In this document: in pieces, positions 17,240 to 25,388 of the stretch
Position numbering within the stretch: position 1 is the stretch's first letter
Layout: every line of letters begins with the position of its first letter
Assembly: GCF_008001235.1 (NCBI RefSeq)
Contig: NZ_CP040751.1
Coordinates: 3,475,501 to 3,539,500, forward strand
Source of the DNA: Salidesulfovibrio onnuriiensis
Lineage (GTDB): Bacteria; Desulfobacterota; Desulfovibrionia; Desulfovibrionales; Desulfovibrionaceae
Length of the DNA: 64,000 nt
Direction: 5' to 3'
Position numbers and translations under genes: made by a program
Notes under the pieces: model-generated
Told to the model about the DNA's origin: nothing
The model's database searches: none
The model's input: the letters and a program-made list of their open reading frames with translations, nothing else

Positions 17240-17306
17240 CTAAAAAGTTTAGGGGGGTGGGGCCTGGGGGAGGAACCCTTTTCAAAGGGGCTCTCCCCCA
17301 GTCGCT
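17240..17306 (-). terminator. Terminator-like repeat after proS
   Basis: Stem CTGGGGGAG/CTCCCCCAG (17264-17272 with 17293-17301) with an inner CCCTTT/AAAGGG, then a G-rich tract and CTTTTTAG on the minus strand. It closely matches the element after valS (42696-42756), so it belongs to a dispersed family. Confidence 0.65.
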
Positions 17307-17313
17307 TACATTC

Positions 17314-19047
17314 TTACTTCAGACCCCAGGCCTGCCAGATGGAATCGCGCCACTGGGTGAAGGCCTCGGCGAAATTGTCCAGCGGCAGCTCGATGCGCTC
17401 GCCGGTCTTGCGGTCCTTGGCTTCGATAATGCCGTTCTGGAGCCCCTTGCCGCCCAGAACGAGCTGCATGGGATAACCGATGAGGTCCGCATCCGCGAAC
17501 TTGACGCCCGGACGTTCCTTGCGGTCGTCGTAGCAGACGTCGATGCCCATGGATTTCAGCTGGGCGTAAAGGTCCTCGGCCTTCTCGTTCACGGCCTCGT
17601 CCTTGCCGCCCAAGGAGATGAGGCAGGCCTCGAAGGGCGCGATGGAGGGCGGGAAAATGGCCCCGTTCTCGTCGTGGTTCTGCTCGATGGCCGAGGCCAC
17701 GATGCGCGAAATGCCGATGCCGTAGCAGCCCATGACCATGAACTGCTCCTTGCCGTTCTCGTCCAGGAAGGTGGCGTTCATCTTTTCGGAATACTTGAGG
17801 CCCAGCTTGAACACGTGGCCCACTTCGATACCCTTGGTGAATTCGATCTCGCCATTGCACTCGGGGCAGGGATCGGACTCGGTGATGACGCGCAGGTCGG
17901 CGTACTGCTCGATTTCGCAGTCGCGGCCCAGGGAGAGATGCATCACGTGGGTATCGGCCTTGTTACCGCCCGCGATCCAGTCCGTGCCCAGGCACAGCTC
18001 GTTGTCGGCCACGATGCGCACGCCCTTCTTGAGGCTCTGAGGCCCGGCAAAACCGACCGGCGCGCCGGTGAGCTCCCTGACCAGGGCCTCGTCGGCCATG
18101 TCGATCTCGTCGCCGCCGATGAGGTTGCGCAGCTTGGCGTCGTTCAGCTCGCGGTCGCCACGCACCAGTGCGGCAACGGGCTCGCCGTCCACCACGAACA
18201 GCAAGGTCTTGACCAGCGCGGACGGATCCACGCCCAGGAATTCGCAGACCTCCTCCACGGTGTGCTTGCCCGGGGTGGCGATCTCTTCCAGCGCCGGGCA
18301 CTCGGCCTCGGCGCAGCCGCCTTCGGGCTTGTTGATGCGGGCCTTTTCCAGGTTGGCCGCAAAGTCGCAGGCCTTGCAGGAGGCAATGGTGTCCTCGCCG
18401 GTGTCGGCCAGCACCATGAACTCGTGGGAGAAATCGCCGCCAATGGCCCCGGAATCGGCCTGAACCGGCTTGAAGCGCAGCCCAAGGCGGGTGAAGGCCT
18501 TCTTGTAGGCCTCGAACATGTTCCAGTAGGACTCCTCTGCACCGGCCTCGTCCTTGTCGAAGGAATAGGCGTCCTTCATGATGAATTCACGGCCGCGCAT
18601 GAGCCCGAAGCGGGGGCGGATCTCGTCGCGGAACTTGGTCTGCACCTGGTAGAGATTGACGGGCAGCTGCTTGTAGGAACGAACCTCGCCGCGCACCAGA
18701 TCGGTGATAACCTCTTCGTGCGTGGGTCCGAGACAGTAGTCGCGGCCGTGGCGGTCGTTGAAGCGCAGCAGCTCCTTGCCGTAATAGTCCCAGCGCCCGG
18801 TTTCCTGCCAGAGGTCCGCGGGCTGCACGGAAGGCATAAGCACTTCCATGGCCCCTGCGTTGTCCATTTCCTCGCGGACGATGTCGGCCACCTTGTTCAG
18901 CGAGCGCAGGCCCAGCGGCAGGTAGTTGTAGATGCCGCTGGTGAGCTTGCGGATCATGCCCGCGCGCATGAGCAGCTTGTGGGAGACGACCTCGGCTTCG
19001 GCCGGATCTTCCTTGAGGGTGGGAATATAGTAACGGGACAATTTCAT
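17314..19047 (-). CDS. proS: Prolyl-tRNA synthetase (bacterial type)
   Basis: 577 aa. Class II signature motifs are visible: motif 1 region [19 protein letters not shown], motif 2 [24 protein letters not shown] after GPTHEE, and motif 3 [17 protein letters not shown]. The YbaK-like editing insertion lies between motifs 2 and 3 (~230-390), which removes mischarged Ala-tRNA(Pro). Its ATG shares one base with the ispG stop (TAATG) and AGGAGA precedes it, so it is coupled to ispG. A dispersed terminator-like element follows. Confidence 0.97.
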   Translation of the reverse strand: MKLSRYYIPTLKEDPAEAEVVSHKLLMRAGMIRKLTSGIYNYLPLGLRSLNKVADIVREEMDNAGAMEVLMPSVQPADLWQETGRWDYYGKELLRFNDRHGRDYCLGPTHEEVITDLVRGEVRSYKQLPVNLYQVQTKFRDEIRPRFGLMRGREFIMKDAYSFDKDEAGAEESYWNMFEAYKKAFTRLGLRFKPVQADSGAIGGDFSHEFMVLADTGEDTIASCKACDFAANLEKARINKPEGGCAEAECPALEEIATPGKHTVEEVCEFLGVDPSALVKTLLFVVDGEPVAALVRGDRELNDAKLRNLIGGDEIDMADEALVRELTGAPVGFAGPQSLKKGVRIVADNELCLGTDWIAGGNKADTHVMHLSLGRDCEIEQYADLRVITESDPCPECNGEIEFTKGIEVGHVFKLGLKYSEKMNATFLDENGKEQFMVMGCYGIGISRIVASAIEQNHDENGAIFPPSIAPFEACLISLGGKDEAVNEKAEDLYAQLKSMGIDVCYDDRKERPGVKFADADLIGYPMQLVLGGKGLQNGIIEAKDRKTGERIELPLDNFAEAFTQWRDSIWQAWGLK

Positions 19048-20120
19048 TATCGATTTCTCCTTTCTTCCAGAAAAATATCTATTTCCTTCATGAATTCGGG
19101 CAGCAGGTTCTCGTCGCCCTTCACCTTTCGGACGACCTCGCCCTTTCTGAATATGATGCCCAGGCCACGTCCGCCCGCAATGCCTATATCGGCTTCGCGC
19201 GCCTCGCCCGGGCCATTGACCACGCAGCCCATGACGGCCACGGTGAAAACATCCTCCACGCCGCGCAGGGCGTCCTCCACCTGCTGCGCCAGGCCGATGA
19301 GATCGATCTCGGTGCGCCCGCAGGTGGGGCAGGAGATGATCTCGGGACCACGCTCGCGCAGGCCGAGGGACCGCAGGATTTCCCAGGCCACGCCGATCTC
19401 GGCCACCGGGTCGTGGGTCAGGCTCACGCGCAGGGTGTCGCCGATGCCCTGCCAGAGCAGGATGCCCAGCCCCACGGACGACTTGACCGCGCCGCGCACC
19501 AGGGTCCCGGCCTCGGTCACGCCGATGTGCAGCGGGTAGTCCACCTTTTTCGCCAGCAGTTCGTAGGCCGCGATGCAGGTCAGCACCGAGGACGACTTCA
19601 GGGATACTTTGGTATCGTGAAAGCCCCGCTTCTCGAGCATGGCGATATGGCCCATGGCGCTTTCCACCATGGCCTCGGGCGTGGGGCCGCCGTACTTCCT
19701 GAGCAGTTCCCTTTCCAGGGACCCGCCGTTGACGCCGATGCGGATGGGCGCACCCACGGACTTGGCGGCCTGCACCACGGCATCCACCTTGTCCTCGCCC
19801 CCGATGTTGCCGGGGTTGATGCGCAGACCGTCCATGCCCGCATCCACGGCGGCCAGGGCCAGCCGGTGGTCGAAATGAATATCCGCCACCAGGGGCACGG
19901 GCGACTGCCTGCGTATCCCGGCCAAGGCGTCCGCCGCCTTCTGGTCGGGCACGGCCAGACGCACGATCTCGCACCCGGCCTCGGCCAGCTGGTTGATCTG
20001 GGAGACGGTGGCGGCAACGTCGCGGGTGTCGGTATTGCACATGGACTGCACGCGCACGGGATTGTCCCCGCCGATGCCCACGCCGCCGACACTGATGGTT
20101 CGTGTTTTTCTCCGGTCCAT
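19047..20120 (-). CDS. ispG: 4-hydroxy-3-methylbut-2-enyl diphosphate synthase (flavodoxin/ferredoxin)
   Basis: 357 aa from the ATG at 20120 ([18 protein letters not shown]). A [4Fe-4S] enzyme of the MEP pathway converting MEcPP to HMBPP. Visible: [12 protein letters not shown], the TIM-barrel blocks, and the cluster cysteines in ISCPTCGR and [14 protein letters not shown] longer start at 20168 would add 16 residues; no clear ribosome site separates them. Together with dxs and ispA in this window, three isoprenoid genes are present. proS follows with a one-base overlap. Confidence 0.95.
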   Translation of the reverse strand: MDRRKTRTISVGGVGIGGDNPVRVQSMCNTDTRDVAATVSQINQLAEAGCEIVRLAVPDQKAADALAGIRRQSPVPLVADIHFDHRLALAAVDAGMDGLRINPGNIGGEDKVDAVVQAAKSVGAPIRIGVNGGSLERELLRKYGGPTPEAMVESAMGHIAMLEKRGFHDTKVSLKSSSVLTCIAAYELLAKKVDYPLHIGVTEAGTLVRGAVKSSVGLGILLWQGIGDTLRVSLTHDPVAEIGVAWEILRSLGLRERGPEIISCPTCGRTEIDLIGLAQQVEDALRGVEDVFTVAVMGCVVNGPGEAREADIGIAGGRGLGIIFRKGEVVRKVKGDENLLPEFMKEIDIFLEERRNR

Positions 20121-20249
20121 AAGAAATGGGACGTTACTGTATTCGCCCCCGAATGCCAAGCGTCCCAACGCATCCAGACAAGGTTCTCTCCCTGTTTCCC
20201 GAGCCGGGATGGCGGTTTCAGGAAAAGTTGAAAAAACTTCATTTTCAGG

Positions 20250-20278
20250 TTGACTTAAGTTAGAAATAGTAATTATTA
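20250..20278 (+). promoter_or_regulatory. Rubrerythrin promoter
   Basis: TTGACT (20250-20255), 17-bp spacer and TTATTA (20273-20278), 36 bp before the ATG, AT-rich surroundings. The -10 lies within the inverted repeat at 20267-20281. Confidence 0.6.
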
Positions 20279-20281
20279 CTA
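20267..20281. promoter_or_regulatory. PerR-like box before rubrerythrin
   Basis: TAGTAAT-T-ATTACTA is a perfect 7-1-7 inverted repeat with the same geometry as the PerR consensus TTATAAT-N-ATTATAA. It covers the -10 element, so repression relieved by peroxide is a plausible inference. Confidence 0.6.
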
Positions 20282-20314
20282 CTTCAACGAAATCAACTCA
20301 CAAAGGAGAAACAT

Positions 20315-20809
20315 ATGTCCAAGACCCTGACCAACCTGAAAGACGCCTTTGCCGGGGAATCCCAGGCCAACCGCAAATACCTCGCCTTTGCCGCCAAAGC
20401 GGATACAGAGGGCCTGCCCCAGGTGGCCAAGCTGTTCCGCGCCGCCGCCGAGGCGGAAACCATACACGCCCACGCCCACCTGCGCCTCATGAAGGGCATC
20501 GGCTCCACGGCGGAGAACCTCCAGGCGGCCATCGACGGCGAAACCTACGAATTCGAATCCATGTATCCGGAGATGATCGAGGACGCCAAGGCCGAGGGCG
20601 AACGTGCGGCCGAACGCTATTTCGGGTTTGCCAACAAGGCCGAGGAAGTGCACGCGGAGTACTATTCCAAGGCCCTGAGCCAGATGGATAAGCTGGAAGA
20701 CGTGGATTACTATATCTGTAGTGTCTGCGGCCACATCCATGAAAACGAGCCCACCGGGAACTGTCCCATCTGCGGTGCCGCTCCCAAAGCCTACTTCAAG
20801 GTAGACTAG
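20315..20809 (+). CDS. rbr: Rubrerythrin
   Basis: 164 aa, a compact rubrerythrin. The diiron ferritin-like domain supplies E15, EAETIHAH (E48, H51) and AEEVHAEY (E111, H113); the C-terminal rubredoxin-like iron site is C135/C138 and C150/C153. It reduces hydrogen peroxide to water in anaerobes. AAAGGAGAA precedes the ATG. A PerR-like box and sigma70-like promoter lie upstream. Downstream, its terminator is formed by a remnant of a cbiD 3' end. It is shorter than the ~190-aa classical form. Confidence 0.96.
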   Translation: MSKTLTNLKDAFAGESQANRKYLAFAAKADTEGLPQVAKLFRAAAEAETIHAHAHLRLMKGIGSTAENLQAAIDGETYEFESMYPEMIEDAKAEGERAAERYFGFANKAEEVHAEYYSKALSQMDKLEDVDYYICSVCGHIHENEPTGNCPICGAAPKAYFKVD

Positions 20810-20909
20810 CCTCCTCCGGTTCACTCGCACCGAAAGCGAAGACGACACACTCACACTCACGGCCTGCAAAGCCCCTGGCGGCTGCGCAGGCCTTTTCTTT
20901 GCCCGGCAT
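20796..20909 (-). pseudogene. Remnant of a cbiD 3' end
   Basis: On the minus strand this stretch reads GKEKACAAARGFAGRE-CECVVFAFGASEPEEA in frame, matching the C-terminus of the CbiD encoded at 21449-22540 (KKKACAAARGFAGREIDVRYVVFDFDASE). DNA identity is exactly 41 of 41 bases (20856-20896 versus 21509-21549), then about 24 of 30 after an in-frame 6-base gap. The rest of the gene is missing. It lies on the opposite strand right after rubrerythrin, overlapping the rbr end by a few codons. Confidence 0.8.
20861..20900 (+). terminator. Rubrerythrin terminator formed within the cbiD remnant
   Basis: Stem GGCCTGC/GCAGGCC (20861-20867 with 20886-20892), inner AGCC/GGCT, followed by TTTTCTTT. Same hairpin as at 21514-21553 inside cbiD. 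Confidence 0.75.
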
Positions 20910-20984
20910 ATCGGATATATCCCGTCACTATTAAAAATATGTATGGGGAATAGTATACTTTTTCATCAAAATGGGGATTCAAGA

Positions 20985-21437
20985 ATGAGATTACGACTGC
21001 TTTTCATCCTGGCCTGCTTCTTCCTGCTGCTTCCCGCATGCGGAAAAATGGATGTGGTTCACAAGCCGGCCGCAGGCATCGAGGACGCCCAAAAACTTTA
21101 CATCATCAAGAGCGACACCACGAAAATCGGTTTTCTCGAAGCGCTGGAGAGCTGGTGCAAGAAGGAAGGCGTCCGCTACGAAGTTCTTCCCTCATCCGCC
21201 AACCCGTCCGATCATGAATGGGCCCTGACCTACTTCGGCCGCTGGTCCTGGGACCTGGCCATCTTCCTTTCCAACGCCGAAATCACCGCCTTCCACAACG
21301 GCAAACAGGTGGGACAGGAAAAACTCATTGTCGGCCAGTGGGACAAGAACAAATTCGAAAAGGGTGAAAAGAGAATCCACAAGATGATGGACATGCTCTA
21401 CGACAAGGCAAGCCATTATTACACGTCGGAAAAATAG
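20985..21437 (+). CDS. Small lipoprotein (possibly Sbal_3080-like)
   Basis: 150 aa from ATG 20985. Lipoprotein signal MRLRLLFILACFFLLLPAC with lipobox LPAC (C19). The mature part (IEDAQKLYIIKSDTTKIGFLEALESWCKKEGVRYEVLP, then GRWSWDLAIFLSNAEI) resembles the Sbal_3080 lipoprotein family, which I offer tentatively. No good ribosome site is seen. The gene is flanked by two copies of the cbiD 3' end (20856-20896 and 21509-21549) in the same orientation, which suggests it arrived or was trapped by a recombination event at cbiD. It converges on cbiD with 11 bp between stops. Confidence 0.7.
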   Translation: MRLRLLFILACFFLLLPACGKMDVVHKPAAGIEDAQKLYIIKSDTTKIGFLEALESWCKKEGVRYEVLPSSANPSDHEWALTYFGRWSWDLAIFLSNAEITAFHNGKQVGQEKLIVGQWDKNKFEKGEKRIHKMMDMLYDKASHYYTSEK

Positions 21438-21448
21438 ACGTACGGCGG

Positions 21449-22540
21449 TCAGTTGCGAGACGTCAGCTCACTGGCGTCGAAATCGAAGACCACATACCTC
21501 ACGTCGATCTCACGGCCTGCAAAGCCCCTGGCGGCTGCGCAGGCCTTTTTCTTGAGCAGGGACAGCAGCGGCGGAAGGATTTCGCCGCCCTTGAACATCT
21601 CCAGCACCTGCCGGGCCGTGTTGGCCTTTTCGATGGAGGGCAGCAAATCGGAGGCCGCTCCGGCCTCGGCGCATAGCCCGGCCAGCAGGCCGAAGTCCAC
21701 GGGATGGGTCTTGGCGTGGGTGTAGGCAAGCCCCTGGGCGTGCTTGACCAGCTTGCCGAAAAACAGGGCCCAGGAAACGCTCCCGAATCCCTTTTCCGCA
21801 GCCGAGCGCATGGAAAACTCGAAAAAATCCGCCGCCTGCACCATGGCCAGCTTCGGCGTCTCCGGAAATTGCTCGAGATAAAACTTCTCGCTGCGCCTGC
21901 CCGTGGTGAAGACAACATGGTCGAGCCCCTGGGCCCGGGCCACGTCCAGGGCCTCGGCAATGGAGGCCTTCCAGGAGTCGTGGGAATAGGGTTTGACGAT
22001 GCCGTGGGTGCCCAGAATGGAAATGCCTCCCACAATGCCCAGCCGCAAATTCATGGTCCTGTGGGCCAGGGCCTCGCCCTCGGGAACCTCCACCAGCACG
22101 GAGACCACGCCCGCTTCCAGCCCTTCGGCCCCTTCAAGCACGGCCCTCTCGATCTGCGCGCGCGGTGCGGGATTGATGGCCGCCTCGCCCACGGGCACGG
22201 GCAGGCCCGGCAGGGTCACCCGCCCAACCCCACGGCCACCCTCGACGAGTACGGAAAGAGGTTCGGCCATGTCGTGCAGCCCCACCACGGCCTGAATCTC
22301 GGCCCCATGGGTGGCGTCCGGGTCGTCGCCGCCGTCCTTGATGACCGTGACGCGCGCCAGCGGCCCCTCGGAATCCAGGCGCTCGATGGGCACGGCCAGC
22401 CGGTTGCCGTCGGGCAGGGGCGTATCCACGGCCGCCGCGCGCTTGCCTGTGAGCAGAAAGCGGATCCCGGCCTTGGCCGCGGCCGAGGCGCAGGTGCCGG
22501 TGGTGTATCCGGTACGGAGTTTCTTGTCGGAAGAAGGCAT
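21449..22540 (-). CDS. cbiD: Cobalt-precorrin-5B C1-methyltransferase
   Basis: 363 aa. Anaerobic cobalamin pathway enzyme. Family signatures: LRTGYTTGTCASAAAKAG at the N-terminus (the TGTCAAAAA region) and GGISILGTHGIVKPYS in the middle, plus TTGRRSEKF. Full length. Its ATG shares one base with the upstream SDR gene stop (TGATG), so the two are coupled. The last ~30 codons contain the hairpin sequence that is duplicated as the rubrerythrin terminator. Downstream it converges with the lipoprotein gene. Confidence 0.95.
   Translation of the reverse strand: MPSSDKKLRTGYTTGTCASAAAKAGIRFLLTGKRAAAVDTPLPDGNRLAVPIERLDSEGPLARVTVIKDGGDDPDATHGAEIQAVVGLHDMAEPLSVLVEGGRGVGRVTLPGLPVPVGEAAINPAPRAQIERAVLEGAEGLEAGVVSVLVEVPEGEALAHRTMNLRLGIVGGISILGTHGIVKPYSHDSWKASIAEALDVARAQGLDHVVFTTGRRSEKFYLEQFPETPKLAMVQAADFFEFSMRSAAEKGFGSVSWALFFGKLVKHAQGLAYTHAKTHPVDFGLLAGLCAEAGAASDLLPSIEKANTARQVLEMFKGGEILPPLLSLLKKKACAAARGFAGREIDVRYVVFDFDASELTSRN
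21514..21553 (+). terminator. Plus-strand terminator hairpin inside the cbiD 3' end
   Basis: Hairpin GGCCTGC/GCAGGCC (21514-21520 with 21539-21545), then TTTTTCTT. It lies antisense within cbiD coding sequence, 76 bp past the lipoprotein stop, and could end that transcript. Confidence 0.55.
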
Positions 22541-24048
22541 CAGTCGGCGTTCACCTGTTTGGGGGCTTCATAGAGATGCATGCCCGCTGCCCGGGTGATA
22601 TTCTCGATCATGTTGCCGAACATGACCATGTGCAGGGGATACAGGCCGTACCAGTAGGCCAGTCCGAACAGCCCACGGGGCAGGAAACTTGCGGTCATCT
22701 TCATCTCTATAACGTTCTCCCAGTGCGGGGTCAGGCGAAATTCCAGCAGGGCCTCACCGGGCAGACGCATCTCGGCCCGCAGCAGCAGACGGCGCTCCTC
22801 CTGCACATCCACCACGCGCCAAAAGTCCAGGGCGTCGCCCACACGGGTTTTGTCCGGGTCGCGACGGCCGCGCTTGAGCCCAGGCCCGGCCAGCAGGCTG
22901 TCCAGCCAGCCGCGAAGCCGCCAGAGCGGGTCGCCGTAGTACCAGCCCTGCTCGCCGCCGATGCGCTCGATGACCTTCCAGACGTCGGCGATATCGCCCT
23001 GCAGGCGGGCCGCAAAGGCTATCTCCTTTTTCGCGCCGCCCGCATAGGGGGCGTCCTCATGGGCCGCCCATTCCGGAATGCAGGCATCCCCCACGTCAAA
23101 GCAGTGGGAATCAATGGCCATGCGCTCGGTATTTTGCAGGGCGCGGCGAATGGCGACGCGGCAGGGAACGAGTTCCTGCGGGATCATTTCCCGGATGCGG
23201 TTGTCGCGGCAGATGACCTCGTTGCGCAGACCCTCGACCAGGGGGCGCACCAGCCCCATGGGCACGGGCGTGGTCAGGTTGACCCAGTAGGAGGACAGGC
23301 GCGGCGACAGGAACGGCACAGGGATGAGCAGAGGTTTTCTGATCTTGGCCTCTTCCGCGTAGAGCCGGAAAAGCTCGGCATAGGTGAGCACGTCCGGCCC
23401 GCCGATATCCAGGGTCTGCCCTGCGGTCTCCCCGTTCTCCAGGCAGCCGAGCAGATAATGCAGCACGTTGCGGATGGAGATGGGTTGAGCCCGGGTGTTC
23501 ACCCAGCGGGGCGTAAGCATCATGGGAAGGCGTTCGCACAGGTAGCGAAGGATCTCGAAGGAGGCGCTGCCCGAACCGAGGATCATGGCCGCACGCAGGG
23601 TGGTGCACTGGGCGCAGCCCAGGGCCAGGATGCGCCCCACCTCGGCCCGGGACCGGAGATGCTTGCTCAGGGGCACGTCCTCCAGGTCCTCGCCCAGGCC
23701 GCTGAGATAGATGATGCGCTTCAGCCCGGCCGCGTTGGCGGCCTCCACCATGTTGCAGGCACCCCTGCGGTCCAGGTCCGAAAAATCGCCCAGCCCCTTG
23801 GTCATGGAATGAACCAGATAGTAGGCCACGTCGCAGCCCTGAACAGCTCGGTTCAGGGCAGGGGCGTCGAGCACATCGGCGGCCATCGGCTCGAGATCGG
23901 GATGATTCCCCCAGGGACGGGCGCGGATCTTTTCTTCGGATCGCGCAACCGCGCGAACCTGATAGCCGCGCTCCAGCAGCAGCGGCACGAGCCTGCCGCC
24001 CACGTAACCGGTGGCCCCCAGGACCAGAACCCGTCCGATCTCAGCCAT
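22540..24048 (-). CDS. NAD(P)-binding SDR fused to DUF2867
   Basis: 502 aa. N-terminal Rossmann domain with GATGYVGGRLVPLLLERGYQV (~11-31), then YYLVHSMT, and EAANAAGLKRIIYLSGLG, as in atypical short-chain dehydrogenases. The C-terminal half (~330-500) matches the DUF2867 domain (WKVIERIGGEQGWYYGDPLWRLRGWLD, WRVVDVQEERRLLLRAEMRLPGEALLEF). A hydrophobic stretch near the end (LFGLAYWYGLYPLHMVMFGNM) may touch the membrane. Reaction unknown. Coupled to cbiD by a one-base overlap, though a cobalamin role is only suggested by that. Confidence 0.88.
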   Translation of the reverse strand: MAEIGRVLVLGATGYVGGRLVPLLLERGYQVRAVARSEEKIRARPWGNHPDLEPMAADVLDAPALNRAVQGCDVAYYLVHSMTKGLGDFSDLDRRGACNMVEAANAAGLKRIIYLSGLGEDLEDVPLSKHLRSRAEVGRILALGCAQCTTLRAAMILGSGSASFEILRYLCERLPMMLTPRWVNTRAQPISIRNVLHYLLGCLENGETAGQTLDIGGPDVLTYAELFRLYAEEAKIRKPLLIPVPFLSPRLSSYWVNLTTPVPMGLVRPLVEGLRNEVICRDNRIREMIPQELVPCRVAIRRALQNTERMAIDSHCFDVGDACIPEWAAHEDAPYAGGAKKEIAFAARLQGDIADVWKVIERIGGEQGWYYGDPLWRLRGWLDSLLAGPGLKRGRRDPDKTRVGDALDFWRVVDVQEERRLLLRAEMRLPGEALLEFRLTPHWENVIEMKMTASFLPRGLFGLAYWYGLYPLHMVMFGNMIENITRAAGMHLYEAPKQVNAD

Positions 24049-24107
24049 AACCGTCCCTCGCTTCTTGCCTTGTTCACCCGGGAGCTCCGGGCTTCATTCA
24101 GCCGCCG

Positions 24108-24350
24108 CTAGAACGTATCCTCTTCCCATCCCAGGGCCTTGAGGCATTTCTCATAGACGTCCTGGCGATACTCCTCGTTTTCCGGAGTATCCGCATAGGT
24201 CTCGTCCACTTCCTTGCGGCACTGCGCAGAATGGACCTCGAACGCCTCGTCCTCTTTCTTTGGATCGGCGATGTTGGGGTGGGACCACTTGGATGAGAAA
24301 CACCCGCCCAGGAACACCAGCATCAGCAACATGACAGCGATTTTCTTCAT
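24108..24350 (-). CDS. Small lipoprotein, 80 aa
   Basis: From the ATG at 24350: MKKIAVMLLMLVFLGGC with lipobox LGGC (C17). The mature part is charged and has two further cysteines (SAQCRKEVDET, VYEKCLKAL). It lies directly after gpsA on the same strand, overlapping the spacer so that AAGGA is inside the gpsA end. Function unknown; the Cys pair suggests a small disulfide-stabilised helical domain. Confidence 0.75.
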   Translation of the reverse strand: MKKIAVMLLMLVFLGGCFSSKWSHPNIADPKKEDEAFEVHSAQCRKEVDETYADTPENEEYRQDVYEKCLKALGWEEDTF

Positions 24351-24363
24351 AACCGAATTATCC

Positions 24364-25356
24364 TTACTCTTCCTTGAGCTCACGGCCCATGAGCTCTATG
24401 ACAGCATCCTCGGGATTCTTGCCTTCGTAAATGATTTTATAGACCTGGCTGGTAATGGGCAGCTCCACGCCGATCTTGCGCGAAAGGTCGTACAGGGACC
24501 GGGTGGTCTTGACCCCCTCGGCCACGGACTGGGTTTCGCCCACGATGTCGTCCAGCTTCCGGCCCTGGCCCAGCTTGAGGCCCACCTGCCGGTTGCGGGA
24601 AAGATCGCCAGTGCAGGTCAGCACCAGGTCGCCCATGCCGGAAAGTCCCATGAAGGTCTTCACGTTCGCGCCCATGGCCGCACCCAGGCGGCTCATCTCG
24701 GCGAGCCCCCGGGTGATGAGCGCAGCCCGGGCGTTGGTGCCGAACTCCAGGCCGTCGGCCATGCCCGTGGCAATGGCCATGACGTTCTTGACCGCCCCGC
24801 CCAGCTCCACGCCCGTGTAGTCCCGGGTGGAATAGACCCGGAAAAAGGAATTGGAAAACAGCTCCCGCAATTGCTTGCCCAGGTCCTGGTCCTCGCAGCC
24901 CAGGGCCACGGAGGTGGGGCATTCCCGGGCCACCTCGTCCGCAAAGGACGGGCCCGAAAGCATGGCGTACCGGGGTTCCTTGCCCTCCAGGGCCTCGGCC
25001 ACCACCCGGGACATGGGCGCCAGGCTGCCCAGCTCTATGCCCTTGCTGGCGCAGACCATCACGGGTTTGTGCGGCAACAGGTCCCGGTGCGTCTCCAGGA
25101 AGGAGCGCAGATATTGGCTGGGAATGACCACCAGAAAGACGTCCGCGCCCTCGAAGGCCTCGGTCGCGTCGCTGGTGAAGGAGAGATCCGGGCTGAGCGG
25201 GATGCCCGGCAGGTAGGTTCTGTTTTCCCGGTGCTGGCGCAGTTGCGAGATCAGTTCGGGACTGCGGGCCCAGAGTACGGTTTTCCGGCCGTTCTTGGCC
25301 AGCATGTCGGCCAGGGCAGTGCCCCATGCGCCCGCGCCGAGTACTGCAGTTTTCAT
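24364..25356 (-). CDS. gpsA: Glycerol-3-phosphate dehydrogenase [NAD(P)+]
   Basis: 330 aa from ATG 25356 (MKTAVLGAGAWGTALADML). NAD(P) site GAGAWGTALA (7-16), SKGIE, PSFADEVAR, the catalytic lysine region GGAVKNVMAIATGMADGLEFG and the MGLSGMGDLVLTCTGDLSRNR block. It makes sn-glycerol-3-phosphate for phospholipids. Longer N-termini are possible but not family-like. Confidence 0.96.
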   Translation of the reverse strand: MKTAVLGAGAWGTALADMLAKNGRKTVLWARSPELISQLRQHRENRTYLPGIPLSPDLSFTSDATEAFEGADVFLVVIPSQYLRSFLETHRDLLPHKPVMVCASKGIELGSLAPMSRVVAEALEGKEPRYAMLSGPSFADEVARECPTSVALGCEDQDLGKQLRELFSNSFFRVYSTRDYTGVELGGAVKNVMAIATGMADGLEFGTNARAALITRGLAEMSRLGAAMGANVKTFMGLSGMGDLVLTCTGDLSRNRQVGLKLGQGRKLDDIVGETQSVAEGVKTTRSLYDLSRKIGVELPITSQVYKIIYEGKNPEDAVIELMGRELKEE

Positions 25357-25388
25357 GGAATCGTCCACTCCTGAGTGTTTGAGATCTC

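Noticed and set aside
17257..19539. 760-codon frame opposite proS and ispG
   Set aside because: Spans two unrelated minus-strand genes, which only a shadow would do.
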